Shown piece by piece: positions 1 to 8,584 of a DNA stretch of 64,000 nucleotides; the stretch's first letter is position 1; every line of letters begins with the position of its first letter. The notes below the pieces were generated by a model. The model searched no databases. It was not told the DNA's origin and saw nothing but the letters and a program-made list of their open reading frames with translations. The stretch is taken from positions 1 to 64,000 of IMG/VR virus record IMGVR_UViG_3300040801_002923. One strand, written 5' to 3'. Position numbers and translations under genes: made by a program. The DNA is from a virus.

Positions 1-168
1 CATCGTATGGATCGAAGAGTTGGGTTCGTTAGCAAGTGCGCGGGCAAAAACTCGTGCCATATTCTGTGGATGAATGGCGTTGTCCTTATCAACAAGGACA
101 TTACCTAGATCATCTTCAATGTGGAGGTGACCGTGAATCTTCACTGGCATTACGTCGTGCAGCTGCAT
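1..168 (-). CDS. Virion structural protein, N-terminal fragment (runs off window)
   Basis: An open frame of 56 codons begins with ATG at 168 and continues past the window edge. An AGGAG Shine-Dalgarno lies at 176-180 and a late promoter core at 192-197 fixes the start. The visible N-terminus begins MQLHDVMPVKIHG and includes VLVDKDNAIHPQN. I believe similar N-termini occur in structural proteins of cyanophage-like T4 relatives, but this is from memory. No domain can be named from 56 residues. The late promoter and position downstream of the fibre genes suggest a virion or tail-fibre component. Confidence 0.7.
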   Translation of the reverse strand, partial: MQLHDVMPVKIHGHLHIEDDLGNVLVDKDNAIHPQNMARVFARALANEPNSSIHTM

Positions 169-190
169 TTACAAACTCCTGTTTATTCTA

Positions 191-199
191 CTATTTATG
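191..199 (-). promoter_or_regulatory. Late promoter (CATAAATAG) for the structural gene starting at 168
   Basis: TAAATA core at 192-197 on the minus strand. It overlaps the stop codon of the sulfotransferase gene and leaves a short leader carrying AGGAG. Confidence 0.7.
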
Positions 200-974
200 C
201 GAGTTTCTCTTGTTGACTGAATTGGTACCCGTACTTATTGATTATACCACCATCCTTAGCTGCAACCAACGCTGCTAGTTCGAAGTCGTAATGATCCTGA
301 TACGGAAACTTATCTTTACGCACACGCTCTGCCTGACCTTCTGTTGCATAGGTTATGTATTCTGGAGTCAGATCAACGTGCTTACCCACCAACCTTAAGA
401 AATCAGTTGTGAACTTCTCCATCTTCCCGATCGCGATTGAATCAGCTGGCTGCGGCTTAAAAATCCCGTACAGTACACTTCTAAACCACCAGGTGAAGTA
501 TCCTGCGCCGAACTCTCTAGCATAGCGCGTATAATTGTAAGGACACATGAACGACCGCTGTAGCGTTATTTGATCAACACGACTGTACATCGCTTCCATC
601 CGCTTGATTCTCCTAGTACTACCATCTGTACCATCGTCGATGGTAAGGAGACGCTTTATCGTATCGGTAAAGTAATGAGGAGTGCTAGGATCGAGTCCTT
701 CCGTGAACACAACACGTGTTGGTTGATCGCCAATGTGCATGCTCCAACTCAACCACGAAACATACCATGCCCATGGGTTACGCACGAAGCCGATTCTCGG
801 TAAATCAGCATATTGTTCCGGAAGAAACTGAATGTGCTTGTGGTATGTGTTTTCAAAACGCTTGAGATGCAAGCCGTATGCTCCACGCGACATGGCAGGA
901 AGCAGCTTTCGCATGACTGTTGTTCCAGCTGTTTTGGGGACATGAAGAAACACGAATTTATCTGTGACGTACAT
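195..974 (-). CDS. Sulfotransferase family protein
   Basis: Predicted 259-residue PAPS-dependent sulfotransferase, which would transfer sulfate from PAPS to a carbohydrate or other acceptor. Near the N-terminus is the 5'-phosphosulfate-binding loop (FVFLHVPKTAGTTV). A 3'-phosphate-binding segment (RIGFVRNPWAWYVSW) follows about 50 residues later. The frame is open back to 1007, but that longer start lies inside the terminator hairpin at 995-1019, so the ATG at 974 is chosen. The late promoter core at 980-985 is only 5 nt from this ATG, with no Shine-Dalgarno. It is a separate late unit behind the fibre gene and may modify the virion surface or host glycans. The substrate is unknown. Confidence 0.8.
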   Translation of the reverse strand: MYVTDKFVFLHVPKTAGTTVMRKLLPAMSRGAYGLHLKRFENTYHKHIQFLPEQYADLPRIGFVRNPWAWYVSWLSWSMHIGDQPTRVVFTEGLDPSTPHYFTDTIKRLLTIDDGTDGSTRRIKRMEAMYSRVDQITLQRSFMCPYNYTRYAREFGAGYFTWWFRSVLYGIFKPQPADSIAIGKMEKFTTDFLRLVGKHVDLTPEYITYATEGQAERVRKDKFPYQDHYDFELAALVAAKDGGIINKYGYQFSQQEKLA

Positions 975-979
975 AGCTT

Positions 980-985
980 TATTTA
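980..985 (-). promoter_or_regulatory. Late promoter core (TAAATA) abutting the sulfotransferase start
   Basis: Minus-strand GCTAAATAAAGCT then ATG. There are only 5 nt between the core and the start codon, predicting a leaderless or near-leaderless transcript. Confidence 0.65.
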
Positions 986-994
986 GCGCAAACG

Positions 995-1019
995 AAAAGG
1001 GGGCCAAAGGCCCCCTTTT
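995..1019. terminator. Bidirectional rho-independent terminator
   Basis: AAAAGGGGGCC, loop AAA, GGCCCCCTTTT: a GC-rich stem with A and T tracts on both sides. It ends the fibre transcript on the minus strand. Confidence 0.85.
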
Positions 1020-1041
1020 CGTATCTTACTCAGGCTATCGA

Positions 1042-4000
1042 TTAGACGCCTGGAACACCCGTCACAATTGCAGTGATGTTTGCCGAGGAGCTCAACGTCA
1101 CTGTTACTGTGTTAGCATCTGTGAACGTGATCGACTGTGGAATGATTACCTGGTCGGAAGTGTCCGCAATCGTTACGTTTACGTACTGCTGGTTGAGGTT
1201 GTGAGTGATCGTGTGGCTTGTTCCCGCAACCGCTGTTGTCTCCACGTAGTGGATTTGAACATCACGGAAGTCATTGTTGCCACCGTCCCAGACGAGAACG
1301 TCGCCTGCTGCCGACGCGCCGCTTAGCGTCACATCGTTCAGATCGCCAACCGAAGCGTTCAGGCTTACCGTTACCGTATCTGTTGCACCAGCAACGGTGT
1401 CAATGCCTGTGCCACCTGCGATCGTAACCGTGTCGACGCCCGTGGTGATCGTCTGAGGCGTACCTGTGTCGCCTGCGACATCAAACGTTGCTGTTACGCC
1501 TGTCAGGCCACCCTGCGTGTTGAGCATGGTAACCATCTGTGCTGGCGTGAAGTTGCGCCATGATTCAGTAGTCGTATCCCAACGTGCAAACACTGCGGTT
1601 GCGCCTTCTGCGCCTGACCAGGCAGCCCCTGTGTACGCATAGTGATCAGCTGCTGTTGGCGCAAAGTAGCTTCGGTTCGCTTCCCACTCATGGAATGCAC
1701 CCAAGCCAGAAGCATTTAGCAGAGAATCGGACCATGCAGACGTCCACTGACCATACTCATCATCAGCACCAGGTGTGCCCGTTGCTGCACTTGTGTCCCA
1801 CACGAGGATTTGTGCACCGCGATGGAGACCTGGCGTAACCAACCCTGCCGAGAACGGCGTTGGGTTAACATTGTATGGTACAAGGTTACCATCGGATGGA
1901 CGAACGAACCAGTCGTCGTATGCTGCGCCGATCAGGTCACGCGTGCTAACTGGTGCAGTAAACTCACCGCCGCCGTATGGTGCCAAATCACCACTAACAT
2001 CGTTGAGATCAGAAAGTACAGCATTCAAATCAATGTCGATTGTGGATGTGCCAACTGTACCAGCAACTGTCAGTGTTGTGGAGTTGATGTTCAGCGTGTC
2101 TGTCGTACCTGTGAGGACAATGTCGTCACCGGTGATTGGAGAGAACGTGAACGAAACGCTTTCCTGAACACCTACTGGGTTCAGTTCAACGAAGCCAGAC
2201 GTGACCGAGAAATCGGTGCCGAAGAACTCGGCAACACCAAGCGTACCCGCACCCTGCGATGCAGCTGTCGTTGCTGTTGCGACATCGATCTGAACATTGT
2301 TCGTTGTGACCGTTGTGCTGATAGCGTTTGCACCTGCGAACGTAATCGTCTCACCTGGCAGGACTGTTGCGTCGGATCCTGTGTCACCAGCAAATGTCGT
2401 TGCTGCAACAGACAGGCCACCTGCGCCCTGGACAAGGGATGCGTTGCTGTCTAGAAGTAGATGCAGCTGTGCACCCGTTCCTGATGTGCGAGCCGTTCCA
2501 TCTGTCGTGAGGATCAGAGCACCTGTTGCGGCATCGAACAGATCGATACCAACTTCGTCAGATGGTAGATCAACGATACCAGCACCAAGGTTGACGTTGA
2601 GTGTTGTGCCGGTTAGAGACAGACCAACGCCAGCGTTGATTGCGCCGGAACCGGAGAACTGCACCCAATCGATATCGTCTGTGCCAACAACGAACGTTGT
2701 TGGGTTATCGACAGATGCTGCCCAACCCGTGTTACCGTATGTTGTACCCTGCTGGACAAATACGAACGCAGAAGGAATCTCATCTGCTTCATCGCATGTG
2801 CCGCAACGTGTTAGTACCCATGGTGTACCAGCGGAACCGAGGTCAGAGATGAAGTAACGACCGTTCTCGAATGCGTTAGTCTGGTCCTTAACAAGAATGC
2901 CGTCGTTGAGAGCAAACCCTGTTGTTACACCGTCGAGGCCTGGCCATGCACCGTTTGCGGATGCTGTCAAAGTTGCACCAACACCGGAAGTTCCGTTGTC
3001 GTACGTTGCAGCAAGGTTAGCTGTCGTTGCTACTTTAACCGCAGCCTTAACGGACAGACCTGTTGCAATGTTGTCAACGTAAGCCTTGTTTACCGCATCA
3101 GCACCCGAAACCGGATCGCCAACGTTAACGATCAGGTTGGAATCCATGTTGAGGTTGCCAGACATCGTGTCGCCAGCTTTCTCAACCCAGATGTCGCCCG
3201 CACCGCCCGCGATCAGACCAAGGTTAGAACGTGCACCAGCTGGATCAACGTTGTGCCACTCGGGCGCAAGAGCCGTCAGGTTGTTGGTTCCTGGCGTCAG
3301 TGTGAAGCCCGTACCCACTCCAGACGTGGAAGCCTGGCTGCGTGTTACAGAATCACCTGTTGGGAAGTTGCTTGGTGTTGTAACCGTGAACTGTGTGATT
3401 ACACCACCGGAGACAGCATCAACGGTAACAACCGTTCCTGGGTTGGCGGAACCATCATCGTCCAGTACGATTGTGTCTGCCACCACATAGCCTGTACCAC
3501 CCGTGAATGTACCGTTTGAACCAACACCGTCAAAGTTAGTTTCATCCTGAGACGTGATGAACGCGGAGCCTGCCGAGACATACTGCAGCGTGTCGTTGGA
3601 TACTGGTGTAACGAGTGTCGTGTCTGTCAGCAGGTCGAGAGATGTTGCACCAACACCCGCAACGATCTGGTCGTCAACGTACTTCTTGTTAGGAATATCA
3701 TCGTCGTCTGTTACGAGGTTTTCGTAAGCGACGGTGTCGCCAACATTCAGTGTGCCGTTTTCCTCAACGTTCAGGCGAGTGGTGCCGTTCGTAACGAGCG
3801 ACAGCTGGTTAGCGAGTGAGCGGAACATACCTGTGTCAGGATCGACCGAGAACGAGAACGCTGGGTTAGCGGCAGAACCAGCTGGAGCCAGGATTTCCTG
3901 GGAAGCTGTGATTTCTGTTGCTGTGAGTGTCAGCAGCGCTGTACCACCTGCGGAGAGCACGAGCTCGTTAGCAACCGCTGCCGACATACCTGTATCAGTG

Positions 4001-5391
4001 TCACCTGTGAATGTAACAGACGGTAGAGCAGCTGTACCAAGCTCAGCCTGAATAACAGCGCTATTAGACATGACGAGATCACCCGTCATTGTGTCGCCTG
4101 CTTTCTCAACCCAGATGTCACCAACACCACCTGCGTTCAGGCCAAGTGCTGTGCGTGCTTCTGCAGGCGTAAAGTCTTGCCACTCGCCTGGCGTTGTGTT
4201 GTAAACGAGGAAGTTGTTGTTTGTTGGAGATGGTGTGTTTACATCACCGATTTCGTCTAGGTTGTTGATCGAAGCAGCTGCGATAGCGTTGTCAACGTAT
4301 AGCTTGTTAGGAATCGCATAATCTTCGCCGTTTGCAACATTGGTCTCGTACGTAAGTGCGTCCCAGATTCCGTTTCCGTTAGGATCGTTGTGCGCAAGGT
4401 AACCCGTTTCGCCACCAAATGCGCCGAAGATTACACCACCGTTGGCATCCTTGAAGCCCATGCCAACAGCTTCGCCTCCACCAAGGAAGTCGGAACCGTA
4501 GAATACACCTGCCGCATTGCCGGAAGAGTTACCAAATGATAGACCTGGTTGACCGTCTGCATTGGACAGCGGACCAACAATTTGACCACCATCGCCCGCG
4601 ACGACATAGCCATTAACACCAACGCCACCTACCTGGAGAATGTGGTCACCAAGAACGTCACCCCAGAAGTTGCCACCAGTATTACCGATACTAACACCGA
4701 TGGCGTTAGGACCGAGTTGGTAGAAACCTGTGTCTGTGTCGCCGCCAAAGTGGATAGCCGGATCCGCTGCTGTACCAGCCTTAGCTGCAATATCCTCGCT
4801 GAATGTAGCGACGGCAGAGAATGTCTTTGCACCGGAAATCGTTTGTGTGCCTGCTAGCGTGACAAGCCCAGCTGCGTTTGGCGTAGCGTTAACGAATGTG
4901 GAACCATCAGCGGAATAAAGAACGTCGCCAGCAGCAAGACCAGCAAGTGTGACGTCTGTTAGTTCACCAAGCGTATCAACACCTGCAGCGTTTGTGATGG
5001 CCGCGTCAAGTTGTGTTAGAGCATCAACGAGAGTATCGCCGCCCGTTAGGCCTGTAACATTTGATAGAGCGTTAAGAGTAGATGCGTTAAAGGTACCGTC
5101 AGTATTGACGTATCCCATCGACGCCTGTGTGTCATCTAGCTCTGCCTGGATACCAGCGGCACCACCGCCCGTTCCTACTTCCTGCCACGTCGTACCGTTG
5201 TAGAAGTAGAAAGCGTTGTCGTCTGTGTTGTAGACAAGACGACCGGCGCCTGCTGCCCCGGTTGCTGCACCACCGTTAAGTGGTAGACTTACACCACCTA
5301 CGCCGCCAGCTACGCGCTCGAAGAAAGCATTCTTGATAGAGTTAGCTGCTCCATCGATCGCAAAAAATTCTAAATCACCATTGATTCTCAT
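1042..5391 (-). CDS. Large modular tail fibre protein
   Basis: 1449 residues, low in Cys and rich in Gly, Thr, Asn and Asp, as in fibrous phage proteins. The N-terminus (MRINGDLEFFAIDG) is followed by a short W-box module (LVYNTDDNAFYFYNGTTW). Two copies of GDIWVEKAGDTM then M(T/S)G(D/N)L occur, the second pattern being typical of trimeric phage fibres. Internal repeats include a DTDTG(F/M) unit near residues 215, 465 and 515. A GTGY...VDAV module is shared with the gene at 7109-8584, and the C-terminal tip resembles the gene at 5765-6091. Start: ATG at 5391 preceded by AAGGAG. The late promoter lies about 90 nt upstream. Its likely role is host receptor binding. Confidence 0.85.
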   Translation of the reverse strand: MRINGDLEFFAIDGAANSIKNAFFERVAGGVGGVSLPLNGGAATGAAGAGRLVYNTDDNAFYFYNGTTWQEVGTGGGAAGIQAELDDTQASMGYVNTDGTFNASTLNALSNVTGLTGGDTLVDALTQLDAAITNAAGVDTLGELTDVTLAGLAAGDVLYSADGSTFVNATPNAAGLVTLAGTQTISGAKTFSAVATFSEDIAAKAGTAADPAIHFGGDTDTGFYQLGPNAIGVSIGNTGGNFWGDVLGDHILQVGGVGVNGYVVAGDGGQIVGPLSNADGQPGLSFGNSSGNAAGVFYGSDFLGGGEAVGMGFKDANGGVIFGAFGGETGYLAHNDPNGNGIWDALTYETNVANGEDYAIPNKLYVDNAIAAASINNLDEIGDVNTPSPTNNNFLVYNTTPGEWQDFTPAEARTALGLNAGGVGDIWVEKAGDTMTGDLVMSNSAVIQAELGTAALPSVTFTGDTDTGMSAAVANELVLSAGGTALLTLTATEITASQEILAPAGSAANPAFSFSVDPDTGMFRSLANQLSLVTNGTTRLNVEENGTLNVGDTVAYENLVTDDDDIPNKKYVDDQIVAGVGATSLDLLTDTTLVTPVSNDTLQYVSAGSAFITSQDETNFDGVGSNGTFTGGTGYVVADTIVLDDDGSANPGTVVTVDAVSGGVITQFTVTTPSNFPTGDSVTRSQASTSGVGTGFTLTPGTNNLTALAPEWHNVDPAGARSNLGLIAGGAGDIWVEKAGDTMSGNLNMDSNLIVNVGDPVSGADAVNKAYVDNIATGLSVKAAVKVATTANLAATYDNGTSGVGATLTASANGAWPGLDGVTTGFALNDGILVKDQTNAFENGRYFISDLGSAGTPWVLTRCGTCDEADEIPSAFVFVQQGTTYGNTGWAASVDNPTTFVVGTDDIDWVQFSGSGAINAGVGLSLTGTTLNVNLGAGIVDLPSDEVGIDLFDAATGALILTTDGTARTSGTGAQLHLLLDSNASLVQGAGGLSVAATTFAGDTGSDATVLPGETITFAGANAISTTVTTNNVQIDVATATTAASQGAGTLGVAEFFGTDFSVTSGFVELNPVGVQESVSFTFSPITGDDIVLTGTTDTLNINSTTLTVAGTVGTSTIDIDLNAVLSDLNDVSGDLAPYGGGEFTAPVSTRDLIGAAYDDWFVRPSDGNLVPYNVNPTPFSAGLVTPGLHRGAQILVWDTSAATGTPGADDEYGQWTSAWSDSLLNASGLGAFHEWEANRSYFAPTAADHYAYTGAAWSGAEGATAVFARWDTTTESWRNFTPAQMVTMLNTQGGLTGVTATFDVAGDTGTPQTITTGVDTVTIAGGTGIDTVAGATDTVTVSLNASVGDLNDVTLSGASAAGDVLVWDGGNNDFRDVQIHYVETTAVAGTSHTITHNLNQQYVNVTIADTSDQVIIPQSITFTDANTVTVTLSSSANITAIVTGVPGV

Positions 5392-5482
5392 TGGTAACTC
5401 CTTTGATCAAAGTTGTTGTCGTTTGTTCGTAAAACTCGAGTTTATATGTAGCCCGGCGGCTGTATTGATATCTGTTGATTGG

Positions 5483-5488
5483 TATTTA
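5483..5488 (-). promoter_or_regulatory. Late promoter core (ATAAATA) for the large fibre gene
   Basis: Minus-strand CCATAAATACC, about 92 nt upstream of the fibre ATG. The leader region 5392-5521 contains no other gene. Confidence 0.6.
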
Positions 5489-5521
5489 TGGGGTGATGTA
5501 ATTTTTGGGTGAACCGCGCGA

Positions 5522-5755
5522 TTACGCGGCCGGGATTCTGCGAACGCTGGTTGTTAGTTGACGAATAGTATTGTTGAAAGCAACAGGCTCGACGCGTGCA
5601 TTACCGAGGTCGTAGTCATTAACGGCTTCGTCCGTCACGCTGCTAAACACGAACGTTCCTTTGTTGCCATCTTTTGTGATTTCTGTCAGGGTGAAACCAG
5701 ACAGACGGAGGTAGGAAGCAAGTACAATATCGCTAGTCTTGAATACTGGTGTCAC
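5522..5755 (-). CDS. Small conserved phage protein, DUF5659-like
   Basis: 77 residues starting at GTG (5755), with an AAGGAT Shine-Dalgarno overlapping the end of the upstream gene. The sequence (FKTSDIVLASYLRLSGF...FVFSSVTDEAVNDY) resembles the small DUF5659 family seen in phages, from memory only. It lies between two fibre/structural genes in one transcript. The function is unknown; a small fibre accessory or chaperone is possible but is inference. Confidence 0.6.
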   Translation of the reverse strand: MTPVFKTSDIVLASYLRLSGFTLTEITKDGNKGTFVFSSVTDEAVNDYDLGNARVEPVAFNNTIRQLTTSVRRIPAA

Positions 5756-5764
5756 TCGTAATCC

Positions 5765-6091
5765 TTACGACGCATCAAAGAAGATAATGTGTGCGCGTCC
5801 TGTTGTTGGTGTACCAAAAGTAATCTCGACAGTATTTATATCGATGATCGAGATTTCGTCAGGAATAACAACGTCATTAGTTGCCGTAAACACCTGAACG
5901 AGCAGAAGATCTGAACCCTGACCGTGCGTGATTGTCCATACGTCCGTTGCTAGACCTTGGATGTGTAGGTATCCAGCTGCCCCGTCACCGCCACCGCCGC
6001 CAGGCGGCGCGCCGCCGCCAATCCCCGGATTGCGTGTTGCAACAAGCTCGCCTGTATCTTTATCAATGTGAAGTGGTACTAGGTTAGCCAT
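5765..6091 (-). CDS. Small structural protein with fibre-tip-like C-terminus
   Basis: 108 residues. The N-terminus (MANLVPLHIDKDTGELVATR) is followed by a glycine-rich linker (GGGAPPGGGGGDG). The C-terminal 65 residues (WTITHGQGSDLLLVQVF..VVIPDEI...NTVEITF) align by eye with the C-terminal tip of the 1449-residue fibre (HTITHNLNQQYVNVTI..QVIIPQSI..ANTVTVTL). It is probably a short fibre or tip adaptor with an interchangeable adhesive domain. It is co-transcribed with the gene at 6096-7064, with a 4-nt gap. Confidence 0.75.
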   Translation of the reverse strand: MANLVPLHIDKDTGELVATRNPGIGGGAPPGGGGGDGAAGYLHIQGLATDVWTITHGQGSDLLLVQVFTATNDVVIPDEISIIDINTVEITFGTPTTGRAHIIFFDAS

Positions 6092-6095
6092 GCGT

Positions 6096-7064
6096 TCATC
6101 CCTGGTATCGAATCAACGACTTAACGTCAACGTAAATTGAATTTCTTGTAACAACTTCACCAACTTGCTGAATGGAAAACTGTTGCGGTGGAATTGTTGT
6201 GAGGTTTCCTGTGGTACCGACAAATACCGGATCACCTGGCTCAGCGTTTCCGAAGTCAATAGAAGATGAAGTAAAAAAGCCACTGGTGATAATACGAACC
6301 ACCTCACCCGGAACAGCATCTTCGTTAATGAGGCCCACGGCAGGAGCGCTTGGAACAGAGTTAGACGCTAGACCAATTTGACGAGGTCCCTTGATTGCTA
6401 CGGCGTGCCACGCGGGCACGTTTTCAATAGCTTCGGCACGCGAGAGCAAACCTTCGATCTGGAATTCAGCAGAGCCGCTAAATTGCGTAGCTAGCGCGCT
6501 GGCCGTTGTCAAGAAGCGCCGTTGGCGTAGAGGTCCCTGGCGCTGTACAGCTAGGTCATTCTCATCGAAGACGATGAAACCAGATTCTGTTGGCGTCCAC
6601 AGACCTGCCTGAGAACCGATAGCGTATGCTTGTGGATTCGACGTAGACCCTGACGGTAGGAGTGCTGTGAACACTCTTAGTACACGAACCCATCTATTGT
6701 TGGTGCGAACCTTTTGAACGTTTTCGTTTCTATCAAACCAATGCTGACCCTCAACGGCCGGTGGAGGGTTGAAACTGACAACAGGTTCGATCGTTGTTTG
6801 ACCAAATGTGCGAACACCCGTCTGTGTGTCGATGTCGATGTATAGCCAGTAGTTTGTTCCATTGATGAATGGCCCTGGCCACGCTGCGGGAACCGTCTGA
6901 CGCTCTTCAATTGTGTAATCTTCTGTACCGTCAGCGAACGTCGCTATGGTTGGATCAGGTGAAACAACCAGATCGATATCACCGTTGGATCCTCGAATGA
7001 ACGTCGGAGTTCCTGCTGTATCGGTTTGATATCGTACTAGGCCTTGTCGAAAATCTATGCGCAT
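6096..7064 (-). CDS. Virion structural protein, function unknown
   Basis: 322 residues starting MRIDFRQGLVRYQTD, with ATG at 7064 and an AAGGGA ribosome site after the late promoter at 7089-7094. The composition (aromatic-rich beta strands, many T/V/G) fits a beta-structured virion protein. Segments such as TNYWLYIDIDTQTGVRTFG and HWFDRNENVQKV are characteristic of fibre-associated proteins in T4-like marine phages, though I cannot name a family. It is the first gene of the transcript leading into the fibre cluster and is probably part of the baseplate periphery or a fibre. Confidence 0.7.
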   Translation of the reverse strand: MRIDFRQGLVRYQTDTAGTPTFIRGSNGDIDLVVSPDPTIATFADGTEDYTIEERQTVPAAWPGPFINGTNYWLYIDIDTQTGVRTFGQTTIEPVVSFNPPPAVEGQHWFDRNENVQKVRTNNRWVRVLRVFTALLPSGSTSNPQAYAIGSQAGLWTPTESGFIVFDENDLAVQRQGPLRQRRFLTTASALATQFSGSAEFQIEGLLSRAEAIENVPAWHAVAIKGPRQIGLASNSVPSAPAVGLINEDAVPGEVVRIITSGFFTSSSIDFGNAEPGDPVFVGTTGNLTTIPPQQFSIQQVGEVVTRNSIYVDVKSLIRYQG

Positions 7065-7088
7065 AGTGAGTCCCTTCGGTCTTTATCC

Positions 7089-7094
7089 TATTTA
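7089..7094 (-). promoter_or_regulatory. Late promoter core (AATAAATAGG) for 6096-7064
   Basis: Minus-strand GAATAAATAGG, 24 nt upstream of the ATG at 7064, with a Shine-Dalgarno between. Confidence 0.65.
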
Positions 7095-7108
7095 TTCGTG
7101 GGTCAAAG

Positions 7109-8584
7109 TTAGGAAGGGACGATCCAGCCGGTACGACTCGTTAAAGGAACGTTTGCCACTCCAATAATTGTTCTATTGGTAACTGGGTTAAACGTGGCAC
7201 TAGTGGCCGTATAAGATCCATTATTTCCATCAACCAACGGATCACCAACGTTCTGCGCGCGTGGAACTAGTGCGAATCCAGTACCGCCGCCTGACGTAGC
7301 TTGTTGTTCAACTGACGTATAGACCGACACACCATCACCAGCGCTGGTGATGGTGAATTCCGTTACCTCACCAGCGTTGACAGCGTCCACAGTGATTACA
7401 GCTCCAGATCCCCCCTCACCTGTGTTGTTCAGAGTGATTGTGTCAGATACAGCATACCCACTGCCGCCAGTGAAAAAATTGAGAAGAATGGGTGAACTCA
7501 CATTTGTTGTTGCCCCCGGGGGGAGAGGAGGGCTGAGTGGTACCTCAAACTCGTCAATGTAAGCGCTCTGATCTTGGAGTTGCAGAGGCGTTGGCGCATG
7601 AATGACATTAAATGCTTGACCGTTGATGAAGGTTGCGTTACCTTCAACGGTAAACGTATTTCCGATACTGTCGGCCTCTAGTATGAAGTATTGGAACAAC
7701 TCTGTTGTATTAGTCTGATCGAATGTACGAATGCTTAGTTTGTCTAGTACCGCAGGTCGAACAACTGTTGGATCGCCAGTGTTACAGAACGTTGGCTCAT
7801 CATAACCATATCCTGCCGTCAACAATTCCGCTGGTGCCGCAAGCGTTTCATCCGCTGTGATGATGGTCGTCGTAAGCAATAGCACTTCTGTACCAGACAA
7901 CTGCTGCGAAAGAATGATACGGTACTGGTTGTTTACCGAAGCTGGTGCGTCTCGAATCTCGAGAGCTAGACCCGAAATAAAGTATTCTGCGAGCGGCGGA
8001 TTTGCGGCGATTCCTTGTCGAATCACAATCGTGTTGCTGGACTCCGTCAGTTCGACTTCGTACCCATCCGTCAATCTGTAGAGCGCGTATGCTTCTCCAG
8101 CTGTGTTCGTGTTGTCTACAGGAGGTGCGTTGGGAATCCATAGCACCGGTGCAAACGGATCAACCGTGACAGCTGTGCGATCCGTCACCGCATCGTATAC
8201 GGAAGACTGAACTGTGAGCGTGAGCAGACCCGGTCCACCATCCGGCTCCTGCACTTCGAACACAGCACCATTAATCAGAATTTCTGTCACATCACCACGA
8301 ATGTAAACAACGTTGCCAGAGTTCCAGATTACTTGGAACTGGCCTGGTTGATCCCACAGTTCACCGAAAGCGCGCGGACACAGTTCAACAATCGACTCCA
8401 AGTCTCCTGAATCGTCAGACAGCTTCGTATCGAATACCAGACCAATCTGAAACGCAACCTGTTCCAGCACACTAGCATCAATCTGGTCTTCGTGCACGTA
8501 GTTGACCAGAACATCCAGAATCTTTGTGTGATAAGGCTTCTGCGCTAGAACAAAGTCTAGCAAACCCTGGATTGGATTAGCCAT
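7109..8584 (-). CDS. Baseplate/tail structural protein, function unknown
   Basis: 491 residues starting MANPIQGLLDFVLAQKPYH, overlapping the end of the giant gene by 8 nt, so the two are translationally coupled. The N-terminal 130 residues look alpha/beta; the rest is beta-rich. Residues near 370-450 (FTGGSGYAVSDTI...VITVDAV) form a module also present in the 1449-residue fibre. In T4 the gene after gp6 and gp7 is gp8, but I see no convincing gp8 signature, so only a baseplate or fibre-attachment role is proposed from position. Confidence 0.7.
   Translation of the reverse strand: MANPIQGLLDFVLAQKPYHTKILDVLVNYVHEDQIDASVLEQVAFQIGLVFDTKLSDDSGDLESIVELCPRAFGELWDQPGQFQVIWNSGNVVYIRGDVTEILINGAVFEVQEPDGGPGLLTLTVQSSVYDAVTDRTAVTVDPFAPVLWIPNAPPVDNTNTAGEAYALYRLTDGYEVELTESSNTIVIRQGIAANPPLAEYFISGLALEIRDAPASVNNQYRIILSQQLSGTEVLLLTTTIITADETLAAPAELLTAGYGYDEPTFCNTGDPTVVRPAVLDKLSIRTFDQTNTTELFQYFILEADSIGNTFTVEGNATFINGQAFNVIHAPTPLQLQDQSAYIDEFEVPLSPPLPPGATTNVSSPILLNFFTGGSGYAVSDTITLNNTGEGGSGAVITVDAVNAGEVTEFTITSAGDGVSVYTSVEQQATSGGGTGFALVPRAQNVGDPLVDGNNGSYTATSATFNPVTNRTIIGVANVPLTSRTGWIVPS

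Noticed and set aside
995-1007. Longer start for the sulfotransferase at 1007
   Set aside because: It would sit inside the terminator hairpin and upstream of the late promoter core.
1810-2454. 214-codon plus-strand frame opposite the fibre gene, rich in Cys and Arg
   Set aside because: Antisense shadow of the fibre gene; composition is unlike a real protein and there is no ribosome site.
5515-5540. CCGCG/CGCGG hairpin at the stop of the gene at 5522 as a terminator
   Set aside because: Only 5 bp and no T tract on the minus strand.
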